NCBI RefSeq assembly: GCF_000721075.1
Contig: NZ_JOEQ01000003.1
Coordinates: 1 to 64,000, forward strand
DNA length: 64,000 nucleotides
Reading direction: 5' to 3'
DNA from: Streptosporangium amethystogenes
GTDB taxonomy: Bacteria; Actinomycetota; Actinomycetes; Streptosporangiales; Streptosporangiaceae
The notes under the pieces were generated by a model, which was given only the letters and a program-made list of their open reading frames with translations, searched no databases and was not told where the DNA came from. A program made the translations under genes and the position numbers. Positions 56,817 to 64,000 of this stretch are shown here, piece by piece (positions within the stretch are counted from its first letter, which is position 1; each line of letters opens with the position of its first letter).

Positions 56817-57591
56817 AGTGCTCCTCCGAAGTTGTGCAGTACGTTCCGGTGGGTGACGATCAGCTACTCGATGACCGAGTGCGGCTCGTCACGCAGGCAC
56901 ACTGATTAGTGGCCGAGCAGGCGATAGCCCTATATGTGCAGGTATCGCAGTTGGACTGCGCAGGGCCTTCCCCCCGTCCGCCCCGGTTGAGGACGAGGGA
57001 GCGGCGACCCCCCCTAAGGCGCATGGTCACTCCGAAGTCAATCAAAATCTGTGGACCTGACCATGCACGTACGCACCGGCGCCTGTCGACCCTTTACGAC
57101 ATTGCTTTCTTTTTGGTCGTATTGATCGCGGCCTCATCCTGTTCGCATGAGGCCGATGGGAATCGGCATGCGGCCGTTCATCCCACAGATGGCGATCGCG
57201 CCATTCCATGCTCGCCGAAAACCATATTATAGCTGCCAATAAATAAATTCGGACAGGTCAACACTTCTTCGGAACGCCGCCAAGGAGACCCCGTCGGAGA
57301 GCGACCCGATCCGGACTGAGTCGACGCTCGGATCGGGAGGCGCGGGAGCCGGTGCCGTCGTCCAGAGGGTGAGCCGGTCGCGGATGTGGCGCAGCGCGAG
57401 TGGTCAGCGACCACTCGACTTCCCGGTGAACGTCGGAAGCGGAGACGGCACAGCGTCCGGACACTCTCGAAGCCCACATCGCGGGCCGGCCTGCCTCGGC
57501 GCTGGTAATGACATTTATGGCCAGAAAGGATTGAATGTCGTGATCACAGCGGGGGCGGAACCAACGGGGCTGGTGACCGGATGTGGAGCGG
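56817..57591. other. Promoter-bearing intergenic region ahead of the biosynthetic cluster
   Basis: About 775 bases without a supported gene. On the minus strand TATAAT lies within an AT-rich patch near 57220-57245, suitable as a -10 box, with TTGACC upstream of it at a wider than usual distance. Nearby sequence on the plus strand (TGATCACAGCGGGGGCGGA) leads into the chimeric gene at 57592. I saw no pathway regulator gene here. Confidence 0.4.
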
Positions 57592-57753
57592 ATGAGCACG
57601 GATGGGCACAAGGCTCACGGCCGGCTGGTTTCTCCGGTGCTTGTCGGGCGCGACGGAGAGCTGGAGCGGCTGGTCACCGCGGTGACCGTGCCGCCTTCGG
57701 TGATCGTGGTCGAGGGTGAGGCGTCTGGGTCGTCGTCAACCAGCGGACCATAG
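57592..57753 (+). pseudogene. N-terminal fragment of a LAL-type (LuxR/AAA) regulator
   Basis: A 53-codon frame beginning MSTDGHKAHGRLVSPVLVGR. SPVLVGRDGELERLV and SVIVVEGEA match the start of large LuxR ATPase regulators, where Walker A (GxxGxGKT) should follow. Instead the frame continues SGSSSTSGP and stops. The break coincides with the start of homology to an S8 peptidase, so a recombination joined two unrelated genes near 57718-57722. Confidence 0.7.
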
Positions 57754-59195
57754 CCAACGGCCTGACATACGCCACCAGAGTGGAACCGGACGCGTGGGTC
57801 AGCCAGATCATCCCCATCCGTGAGGCCGGTGCGGCCGGATTGGCGATCTTCCCGTCGAAGGGCGGCTCCTGCGCCCTGCCGATCGGCGTCTACCAGGAGA
57901 TCAACACCGGCGATCCCAAGCCCATCAGCATCCCGAACGTCTCCCTGTCGAACAAGGAGGGACTGCGGCTGCGCACCCGGCTCGCGAGCGAGGCGGTCAG
58001 CGTCCGGGTGACCGGCACACCGCAGACGCCCTACACCTACGTCCTCAAGCCGTACGCCGAGGGCAGCGTGCCGAAGTCCCTGCACTACACCTTCACCGGC
58101 AAGCAACTCGTCCAGGTCGACCTGGACGTCCACGCCTCCCAGCCGACCAGCTTCAACAGCTACCACACGGTCTACAAGCAGGACGACGCCACGACCACGA
58201 CGACGGCCACCTCGCTCTGGGCGCATACCGCCTTCGTCGGACCGACCAGCCGGACCGAATGGGTCGGCCCCGTCGATCCCACGGTCATCCGCTCGCACGG
58301 CATGTCCTCCGCCAACCTCGACCTGACGGCCTACTACGACACCCGGTGGCGCATCGAGGTGTTCGACCGGCCCGGCCGTACCCGGCAGCAGTGGTTCACC
58401 GCCGGCCTGACGCCGGGCGCCATGACGGCGGCGGAGAAGGTCTACGCGCTCGCCGACAAGAACGCGCCGCCCCTCACCACACGGGGCGTGGACCTGACGT
58501 GCACGATCTGCGTGCAGGGTGACACCCTCTGGGCGGAGTTCGCCCCGGCGGGCACGCCCGACAAGCATCCGTTCAGCAGCGGATTCTGGAAGAACAACGC
58601 TCTTCTCACCCCGGACTACGACCTGCGTCTCTACCGAGACGGAACGGAGATCCCCCGCATCGCGCGGCCCTACCTGGACAACCTCCCCGCGTTCACCCTG
58701 CCCGAGGGCTCCGGCACCTACCGGCTGACCGCGAAGAACACCCAGCACGACACCGAGTGGACGTTCCGCGCTCCGCCGGCCAAGGAACACGTGCTGCCGG
58801 GATCGTTCTGCAAGTACTGGATCATCGAGGGAGTCACCGAGCAGTGCCGGCCCACGCCCGTCGTCTTCGCCGGCTACGACCTGGGCGACGGCCTGGCGAT
58901 GGACAACACCGTCCGCTCCGGCCGATCCCACAGGTTCACCGTCGAGGCCTACCACTCGCCGTCCGCGGCGAAGATGCCGAAGATCGCCGGGCTCAGGCTG
59001 TGGATGAGCACCGACGACGGCGCCAGGTGGACGCCCGTCTCGGTCAAGCGCGACCGTGACGGCGCCTACACCGCCGACACCCGCTACCCGTCCCTGCGCG
59101 ACACCTTGGGCGCGGTCAGCCTGAAGGTCGAGGCCTGGGACGCCGACGGCAACCGCCTCAAGCAGACCAGCACCCGCCTGTTCAACCTGCGCTGA
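57720..59195 (+). pseudogene. C-terminal part of a secreted S8 (subtilisin-like) peptidase
   Basis: A frame of about 490 codons starts directly at the break (VVVNQRTIANGLTYATR) with no start codon of its own. Early residues (EAGAAGLAIFPSKGG) resemble a PA insert domain. The rest is beta-rich, with WFTAGLTPGAMTAAEKVYAL and DLTCTICVQGDTLWAEF, and ends LKVEAWDADGNRLKQTSTRL. The catalytic Asp/His/Ser domain is not present. I read it as the 3' half of an exported protease gene cut by the fusion at 57720. Confidence in the S8 call is moderate because the core is missing. Confidence 0.6.
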
Positions 59196-59214
59196 GCGGA
59201 GGGGACCACCCACT

Positions 59215-59269
59215 GAGAGACCGCTGCCGCGTCGCGACACTCATGTCACCGACGCGGCAGCGGTCTCTC
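59215..59269. terminator. Long perfect hairpin after the truncated peptidase
   Basis: A perfect 19-base stem runs GAGAGACCGCTGCCGCGTC with its complement at 59251-59269 around a 17-base loop. It lies 20 bases after the peptidase stop codon and is probably its original terminator. Confidence 0.75.
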
Positions 59270-59614
59270 GACGAGATCTTGGATCTCCTCGGATGTCGGA
59301 TCCACTCCGCCGTAACCAGATGATCCTGATCTTGCATGACGCGTCCAGGCGATCAACCGGACGTATGTTTCCGAGGTTGCGAGCCGCGGCGACTCCCACG
59401 GTCAGGGTGACCGGCGGGACGGCCGTGTCTCGGCGACCCCGGCGGGCCTCCTCGACGCTGAGAACCGAAGGCATCCGGCCGCCAGGCCTTTCCGCCCCGC
59501 CGGGAAAGGGCCGCGGGGCGAGGACCGACCGGCATGATGCGCCTTCACGTCACGGACGCCGACCGCGGTCACCCAGCGGGAGACCGCGGGCCTCGTTCCC
59601 CACGCGCCGCCGTT
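59270..59614. other. Gap with no recognised gene
   Basis: Open frames here lack ribosome binding sites and family resemblance. The stretch lies between two convergent transcription units, the truncated peptidase and the dehydrogenase operon. Confidence 0.4.
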
Positions 59615-60310
59615 TCAGGTTGATTCGAGAATGTCCTCGGGGCGTACGAGTCCATGCGTGACGTAGGCCGTGGTGATCTCGGCGGCGACGGTGTGCGGGG
59701 TGGGGATGCCCACCTCCTCCTCGACCGTGCCGATCGTCGCGGGGTCCAGTTCCAGGCCCAGTGCGTCGTAGCAGGCCAGTGCCACTTCGCGGAGGGCGGG
59801 ACCGCCGTGGACCTGCACGACGGAGCTGACCAGCCAGGAGCGCCCCCGGATCCGTTGGGCGATACCGGCGATCTTGACTCGGCCCCGGGCGTTGACGCTG
59901 TGGTCACCCGGGCAGTACTCCCGGGGCACGGGACCGACGCGGGCATCCAGGCCGAGGGAGGCCAGGGCGGCGCGCAGCGCCTCCGCGACCGCGGTGAAGC
60001 GGTGGTGCGGGGACACGACGCCGTCCGGGTCGACGCCGTAGTGATCGAGGACCAGGCTGCCCTGGTGCAGGGGGGCGGCCGATCCGCCGACCGGGCGGAC
60101 GTGGGCGGCGAAGCCGTGCGCCATGGCCGCCGCGGCGGCGAGTTCGAACCGGGGGTTCCTCGTGTCACGACGGCTGAAGGCGACGACCGGCCGTAACCGA
60201 CGGATATGGAGGATGGGGAATGTCCGCTCTTCTCGCGAGAACTCCCGCAGGAGACCTGCGACGTGCTGAAACGGGTCTCCTGCCGAGGGATCGGGGGGCA
60301 CGGGGATCAA
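59615..60310 (-). CDS. Lipoate-protein ligase-like protein (LplA/LipB fold)
   Basis: A 231-residue protein. VRPVGGSAAPLHQGSLVLDH matches the substrate-binding loop of lipoate-protein ligases, and VKIAGIAQRIRGRSWL has the catalytic lysine with its GxAQ follow-up. It would attach or transfer a lipoyl or octanoyl group. It is last in the 2-oxoacid dehydrogenase operon, so it probably services the stand-alone lipoyl-domain protein encoded two genes upstream. TTG start overlaps the E2 stop. Confidence 0.78.
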   Translation of the reverse strand: MIPVPPDPSAGDPFQHVAGLLREFSREERTFPILHIRRLRPVVAFSRRDTRNPRFELAAAAAMAHGFAAHVRPVGGSAAPLHQGSLVLDHYGVDPDGVVSPHHRFTAVAEALRAALASLGLDARVGPVPREYCPGDHSVNARGRVKIAGIAQRIRGRSWLVSSVVQVHGGPALREVALACYDALGLELDPATIGTVEEEVGIPTPHTVAAEITTAYVTHGLVRPEDILEST

Positions 60311-60978
60311 GGTGTCTCGATCAGGGCGCGTAGTTCCGTGAGGAAGGCGGCGCCCGTCGCGCCGTCGACCGCTCGGTGATCACAGGTGAGCGTGAAGTCG
60401 GCCTGAAGGACCCACCCCGCCACGCCGTCACGGCGGACGTACCGTTCCGTGGTCGCACCGATCGCGAGAATCGCCACCTGCGGCACGTTGAGTATCGCGG
60501 TGAACCGGTCGATGCCCTGCATACCGAGGTTGGAGATCGTGAAGGTGCCCCCGGTCACATCGGCCCTGCCGAGCCGGCCCGCCCGCGCCCGGGAGACGAG
60601 ATCACGGCGGGCGGCCCTGATCTCCGGCAGCGCGAGTCGGTCGGCGCCCTGGACGACGGGAACCATGAGGCCCGCGTCGGTCGCGACCGCCACCCCGATA
60701 TTGACCTGGTCGACCTGCGTGACGGCCAGGTCGTCGTACCACGCGTTGAGCTGCGGGTGTGCCACCAGTGCTCTCGCGCAGCACTCGATCAGCCTGTCGG
60801 TCACGGTCGCTTCCGCGTCGCGCCGCTTCACCGTGAGCGCGGCCGACATGTCCACGGTGATCGTCAGAGTGAAGGCCGGCGCCTCCCACGCCTTGATCAT
60901 CTTACGCGCCCCGGCCCGCCTGATACCGGTCAGCGGCACCGCGTCGCGTACGGCGGGGCTGCTCCCGTCCACGGTCAT
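60307..60978 (-). CDS. 2-oxoacid dehydrogenase E2 catalytic domain (split from its lipoyl domain)
   Basis: A 223-residue acyltransferase. VPLTGIRRAGARKMIKAW opens the catalytic domain, and LTCDHRAVDGATGAAFL carries the active-site His and Asp. It lacks the lipoyl domain, which is a separate gene just upstream, and no peripheral subunit-binding domain is visible. The ATG at 60978 is 4 bases after the lipoyl gene's stop. Such E2 enzymes transfer the acyl group from lipoate to CoA. Confidence 0.85.
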   Translation of the reverse strand: MTVDGSSPAVRDAVPLTGIRRAGARKMIKAWEAPAFTLTITVDMSAALTVKRRDAEATVTDRLIECCARALVAHPQLNAWYDDLAVTQVDQVNIGVAVATDAGLMVPVVQGADRLALPEIRAARRDLVSRARAGRLGRADVTGGTFTISNLGMQGIDRFTAILNVPQVAILAIGATTERYVRRDGVAGWVLQADFTLTCDHRAVDGATGAAFLTELRALIETP

Positions 60979-60982
60979 CGTC

Positions 60983-61222
60983 CTAGTCCGTCTCGATGAC
61001 GGCGATGACCGAGCGGACGTCCACGGTCTCTCCCTCAGCCACAAGGATCTCGGTGAGGACACCGGTCGCTGGAGACTCCACGGTCTCCTCGACCTTCTCG
61101 GCCTCCACGTCGGCGAGTGGTTCGTCTTCGACGACCCGCTCGCCGACCTTCTTGAGCCAGCAGGAGATCGTGCCCTCGCTCATACCCATTCCCCATTGCG
61201 GGAGTAGGACTTCAACCCTCAT
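60983..61222 (-). CDS. Stand-alone lipoyl-domain protein (E2 N-terminal half)
   Basis: A 79-residue biotinyl/lipoyl domain. VLLPQWGMGMSEGTISCWLK is the usual start, and VEAEKVEETVESPATGVL holds the lysine that takes lipoate. It is made as its own polypeptide, next to the E2 catalytic gene, so it would have to shuttle between E1 and E2 as a free carrier. ATG with AAACAGGAAAATG-type spacing upstream supports the start. Confidence 0.88.
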   Translation of the reverse strand: MRVEVLLPQWGMGMSEGTISCWLKKVGERVVEDEPLADVEAEKVEETVESPATGVLTEILVAEGETVDVRSVIAVIETD

Positions 61223-61256
61223 TTTCCTGTTTCCTTCCTTGTGTAGTCGATTGTCG

Positions 61257-62264
61257 TCACGCCGGTTTGAGACCGGTCACCCGCCGGAGCGCGGCGGTGA
61301 TGCCATCGCGTGTGGGGTACATCTGCTGCTCAAGGCTCGGGCTGAACGGGATCTGCATGTCCGGCGCGGTGAGCCGCACGATGGGTGCCTTGAGCGCGTC
61401 GAACACCTCCTCCGCGACGAGGGCCGATATCTCGGCCGCGGCCCCGCACGTACGGTGTGCCGGTTCGACCACGACGAGCCGCCCGGTCTTCGCGACCGAG
61501 GTGAGGATCGCGGTCGTGTCCAGGGGAACGAGCGTGCGCGGGTCGATGACCTCGACCGACACGCCTTCCTCCGCGAGGCGGTCGGCGGCTGCGCACGCGT
61601 CGGGCACGGAACCGGAGATCGCGACGAGGGTGACGTCGGTCCCCTTCCTGGCCGTCCGCGCGACTCCCAGGGGGATCCGGAAGGCCTCGTCGCTGACCTC
61701 GCCCTTCAGCCCCCACAGCTTCACGGCCTCGAATGCCAGCACCGGGTCATCGGAATCGATGGCGGCGCGGAGCAGCCCCTTGGCGTCCTCGGGTGACGCG
61801 GGGGCGATGATCTTCAGCCCGGGTACGTTCATGAACATCGGGTACGGCCGGTCCGAGTGATGCGCGCCCGTGTTGAGGCCGTAGAACATCGCCGAGCGGA
61901 AGACGACGGGCATGGACGCCTGGCCGCCGAACATGTAGCGGTTCTTCGCGACCTGGTTGACGAACTGGTCCATCGCCATGTAAAGGAAGCTCGAATAGGA
62001 GAGGTCGACGATGGGACGGAGCCCTGTCATCGCGGCACCGGCCGCGATGCCCACGATCCCCTCCTCGGAGATCGGGGTGTTCCTGATGCGGTTACGGCCG
62101 AACAACTGCAGGAAGTCGCCTTCGCTGCTTCGCGACTTTCCGCCGCCCGTCGTGCCGTAGACGTTGGCCTCGACGTCCTCCCCCATGATGACGACGCGCT
62201 CATCGGCCTCCATCGCCTCGCGCTGCGCGGCGCCGATGGCTCCGAGGTAGCTCATGACGCTCAT
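61257..62264 (-). CDS. 2-oxoacid dehydrogenase E1 beta subunit
   Basis: A 335-residue transketolase-like subunit. VVIMGEDVEANVYGTTGGGK, TPISEEGIVGIAAGAAMTGL and VEVIDPRTLVPLDTTAIL are typical of the pyruvate/acetoin/branched-chain dehydrogenase beta family. Its ATG overlaps the alpha-subunit stop, so the alpha2beta2 complex is made in balance. It decarboxylates the 2-oxoacid or diketone and passes the acyl group to lipoate. Confidence 0.88.
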   Translation of the reverse strand: MSVMSYLGAIGAAQREAMEADERVVIMGEDVEANVYGTTGGGKSRSSEGDFLQLFGRNRIRNTPISEEGIVGIAAGAAMTGLRPIVDLSYSSFLYMAMDQFVNQVAKNRYMFGGQASMPVVFRSAMFYGLNTGAHHSDRPYPMFMNVPGLKIIAPASPEDAKGLLRAAIDSDDPVLAFEAVKLWGLKGEVSDEAFRIPLGVARTARKGTDVTLVAISGSVPDACAAADRLAEEGVSVEVIDPRTLVPLDTTAILTSVAKTGRLVVVEPAHRTCGAAAEISALVAEEVFDALKAPIVRLTAPDMQIPFSPSLEQQMYPTRDGITAALRRVTGLKPA

Positions 62265-63244
62265 ACGGCGGTCACCTCATCGGTGTACAGGTCCTCGAAT
62301 GCGACGGACGGCTCGGGGTAGGGACTTTCGTTCGCGAACTCGACCGCACGATCGACCTCGTCCATGACTTCCGCGTCGAGCGCCTTGAGGTGTTCGTCGG
62401 TGACTCCACGATCGCGGAGCCTCGCGGCGAGGTAATCCAGCGGATCACGGCGGAGCCACTCACCGACCTGCTCCTTGTCGCGGTAGTTGTCGATGCGCAG
62501 GCCCTCGGAGTGCTCGTTGAAGCGGTAGGTCATGACCTCCACCAGGCTCGGGCCCTCGCCCGACCTGGCGCGGTCGGCCGCGGTCTTCACGGCGTCGTAC
62601 ACCGCGAGCACGTCCTGACCGTCGTCGACACGGACGCCGGGGATGCCGAACCCGGCCGCGCGCTCGAAGATGTCGCCGGAGGTCACGGTGTGCGCCGGCG
62701 TGCTGAGCGCGTACTGGTTGTTCTCACACAGGAAGATGACCGGCAGTTTCCAGACGCCCGCCATGTTCATGGCCTCGTAGAGGACTCCCTGGTTGGCGGC
62801 GCCGTCGCCGAAGAACGCGAGTGAGACCCGCGGGCGGCCAAGGATCTTCGACGCGAACGCGGAGCCGGCCGCGATCGGAATGGAGGATCCCACGATGCCG
62901 GACTCGCCCAGGCTGCCGACCGAGAAATCGGCCAGGTGCAGCGACCCACCCTTGCCCCGGCACACTCCGGTGGCCTTGCCCACGAGCTCGGCCATCAGCG
63001 GGCCGAGAGAGGAGCCCTTGCCAATGGGATGGCCGTGGCTGCGATGGTTCCCCGTCATGTAGTCGTCGTCATCGAGCGCCATGCAGGCGCCGACGACCTG
63101 AGCCTCCTGGCCGATGCTGGTGTGCACGGCTCCAGGAATCAGGCCGCGTTTGACCATCTTCGCCGCGCGCTCCTCGAAGCGCCGGATGCGCGTCATCCGC
63201 CGCTGCATCTCCAGCAGCGTGGACGTTGATATGTCGGTGCGCAC
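62261..63244 (-). CDS. 2-oxoacid dehydrogenase E1 alpha subunit
   Basis: A 327-residue thiamine diphosphate enzyme. LAFFGDGAANQGVLYEAMNM and IFLCENNQYALS give the GDG...NN cofactor motif, and YMTGNHRSHGHPIGKG the substrate-side histidines. The layout fits acetoin dehydrogenase or pyruvate dehydrogenase alpha; the substrate is not settled. GTG at 63244 is preceded by GGGAGG. It heads the operon, downstream of a SorC regulator on the same strand. Confidence 0.87.
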   Translation of the reverse strand: MRTDISTSTLLEMQRRMTRIRRFEERAAKMVKRGLIPGAVHTSIGQEAQVVGACMALDDDDYMTGNHRSHGHPIGKGSSLGPLMAELVGKATGVCRGKGGSLHLADFSVGSLGESGIVGSSIPIAAGSAFASKILGRPRVSLAFFGDGAANQGVLYEAMNMAGVWKLPVIFLCENNQYALSTPAHTVTSGDIFERAAGFGIPGVRVDDGQDVLAVYDAVKTAADRARSGEGPSLVEVMTYRFNEHSEGLRIDNYRDKEQVGEWLRRDPLDYLAARLRDRGVTDEHLKALDAEVMDEVDRAVEFANESPYPEPSVAFEDLYTDEVTAV

Positions 63245-63345
63245 AGAACCTCCCTTGCATAAATATTCAATACCGAATTACTATTCTAAATAATACCGTC
63301 ACAGGGCCAGGTGGCTCCTTTCGGGTTCTGCGCCGGTTCTTCCGG
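63245..63345 (-). promoter_or_regulatory. AT-rich promoter region of the dehydrogenase operon
   Basis: On the minus strand GGTATTATTTAGAATAG and GGTATTGAATATTTATG are partial direct repeats spaced about 20 bases apart, in the most AT-rich patch of the region. They lie just upstream of the E1 alpha ribosome binding site. A SorC/DeoR-type repressor encoded next door could bind here. Confidence 0.5.
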
Positions 63346-64000
63346 TCAGCTGTCGGCGACGAGCGCCTGCGCGGTCTCCAGGTCGGTGACGATGACGTCG
63401 ACCCATCCCCCGCGAAGGGCTCCGCGGATGGCCTCGAACTTGCGCGCGCCACCGGCGATGCCCACGCGTCGCGGTGTCTTCAACAGCGCCTCGACGCCGA
63501 TGCCCACGACCAGGTCGTTGAACTCGGTGTCGATCGGCCGGCCGTCGGCGTCGAAGAAACGCATCGCCACGTCGCCCACCGCGCCGAGTTCGCGCAACGT
63601 CCGCATCTGCGCCTCGGACACGGCGTTGCCGGAGACCTGGAGCAGTGGCGACGGCGTGACACTGCCGATGCCGACGAGAACATCGGTGAGACGTTCCCAG
63701 CTCTGCGCCGTCTCGACGACGTTCGGGTCCTGGAAAAGGGCCTCGCGCGCGGACGGCGTCGCGACGATGCCGGGCGTGGGCAGGAACATGGGGGTACCGC
63801 CCACGATGCGGGCCAGCCGGAACGTGAGCTCCGTCGCCTTGAGCTGCGCCTCCGGCTGTCCCACCCCGCCCATGATCTGCACGATGGATTCAGCACGGCG
63901 CTGCTTGAGGGGCACCATCGAGTCGACGGTCGCCAGCAGGGTCTCCGACCATGAGGAGAACCCGACGCGCGCGCCGTTCGCGAGCGTCGTCTCAAGGTAG
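63346..64000 (-). CDS. SorC-family transcriptional regulator (5'-truncated by the window)
   Basis: A partial coding region of about 218 codons reaching the right edge. GVGQPEAQLKATELTFRLAR, SWERLTDVLVGIGSV and GDVAMRFFDADGRPIDTEFN are typical of the SorC/DeoR-type sugar-binding domain, with GIAGGARKFEAIRGAL near the end. The DNA-binding N-terminus lies beyond the window. SorC proteins sense phosphorylated sugars or polyols. It probably controls the dehydrogenase operon that follows on the same strand, 101 bases away. Confidence 0.85.
   Translation of the reverse strand, partial: YLETTLANGARVGFSSWSETLLATVDSMVPLKQRRAESIVQIMGGVGQPEAQLKATELTFRLARIVGGTPMFLPTPGIVATPSAREALFQDPNVVETAQSWERLTDVLVGIGSVTPSPLLQVSGNAVSEAQMRTLRELGAVGDVAMRFFDADGRPIDTEFNDLVVGIGVEALLKTPRRVGIAGGARKFEAIRGALRGGWVDVIVTDLETAQALVADS

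Noticed and set aside
57615..59240. 541-codon minus-strand frame opposite the peptidase remnant
   Set aside because: Shadow frame of the peptidase; composition without motifs.

Overview
The window is high-GC actinomycete DNA. The integrative-element genes, the Glu-Asp-Phe tRNA cluster, the GTG/TTG starts and the A/PCP/C biosynthetic genes suggest a filamentous genus, perhaps of the Streptosporangiales; the family assignment is inference. About half of the window is accessory DNA.

Layout. (1) 1-4102 is scrambled accessory DNA: an SRPBCC/ArsR pair, an MFS remnant, an SDR, and a frameshifted PEP-mutase gene fused to the last ~90 codons of a tyrosine integrase. It ends in a second copy of the attachment site. 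(2) 4103-21205 is an almost complete actinomycete integrative and conjugative element (AICE) inserted at the 3' end of tRNA-Phe(GAA). Its cargo half (4278-12100) holds a stand-alone HsdR_N-type nuclease, an ApeA-like HEPN protein, a HAD hydrolase, an AT-rich orphan winged-helix protein and an IS481-family insertion. Its core half (12141-20427) holds regulators, an FtsK/TraSA translocase, a DUF2637 membrane protein, a RepSA-type initiator, Xis and Int. A second copy of the attachment site and int-side arm repeats at 3972-4102 shows that two related elements once sat in tandem. (3) 21158-27602 looks like conserved chromosome: tRNAs, a metallophosphoesterase, a metallopeptidase, an MFS exporter, PspC, a glutaryl-CoA-type dehydrogenase, a DnaQ-like exonuclease and tRNA-Lys. 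(4) 27603-28881 is decayed DNA next to tRNA-Lys, including an integrase remnant and a membrane gene with a nonsense codon.

(5) 29180-40198 holds a TetR/MFS pair and then a nine-gene plus-strand catabolic operon. It contains a metal-site-less phosphotriesterase paralogue, a true phosphotriesterase-family enzyme, a flavin monooxygenase, an alpha/beta hydrolase, a metallo-beta-lactamase-fold enzyme, a CocE-type hydrolase, an internally deleted thiolase and both subunits of a 3-oxoacid CoA-transferase. The set looks built to open an ester, lactone or aromatic substrate and pass acyl chains to CoA. (6) 40503-56816 is a minus-strand biosynthetic cluster: a Gfo/Idh/MocA dehydrogenase, two TIM-barrel isomerases, a sulfotransferase, a VOC protein, a mini-ABC ATPase fused to an Ldh2-family reductase, a polysaccharide deacetylase, a GT2, an ATP-grasp ligase, an MFS exporter and two NRPSs, each ordered A-PCP-C with no thioesterase. 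I do not recognise the product. It is the best candidate for an undescribed system, with a modified sugar or cyclitol joined to a short nonribosomal peptide as a working guess. (7) 57592-59195 is a chimeric scar joining a regulator fragment to a 5'-truncated S8 peptidase. (8) 59615-64000 is a 2-oxoacid dehydrogenase operon with a split E2, a lipoate-ligase-like protein, and a SorC-type regulator that runs off the window.
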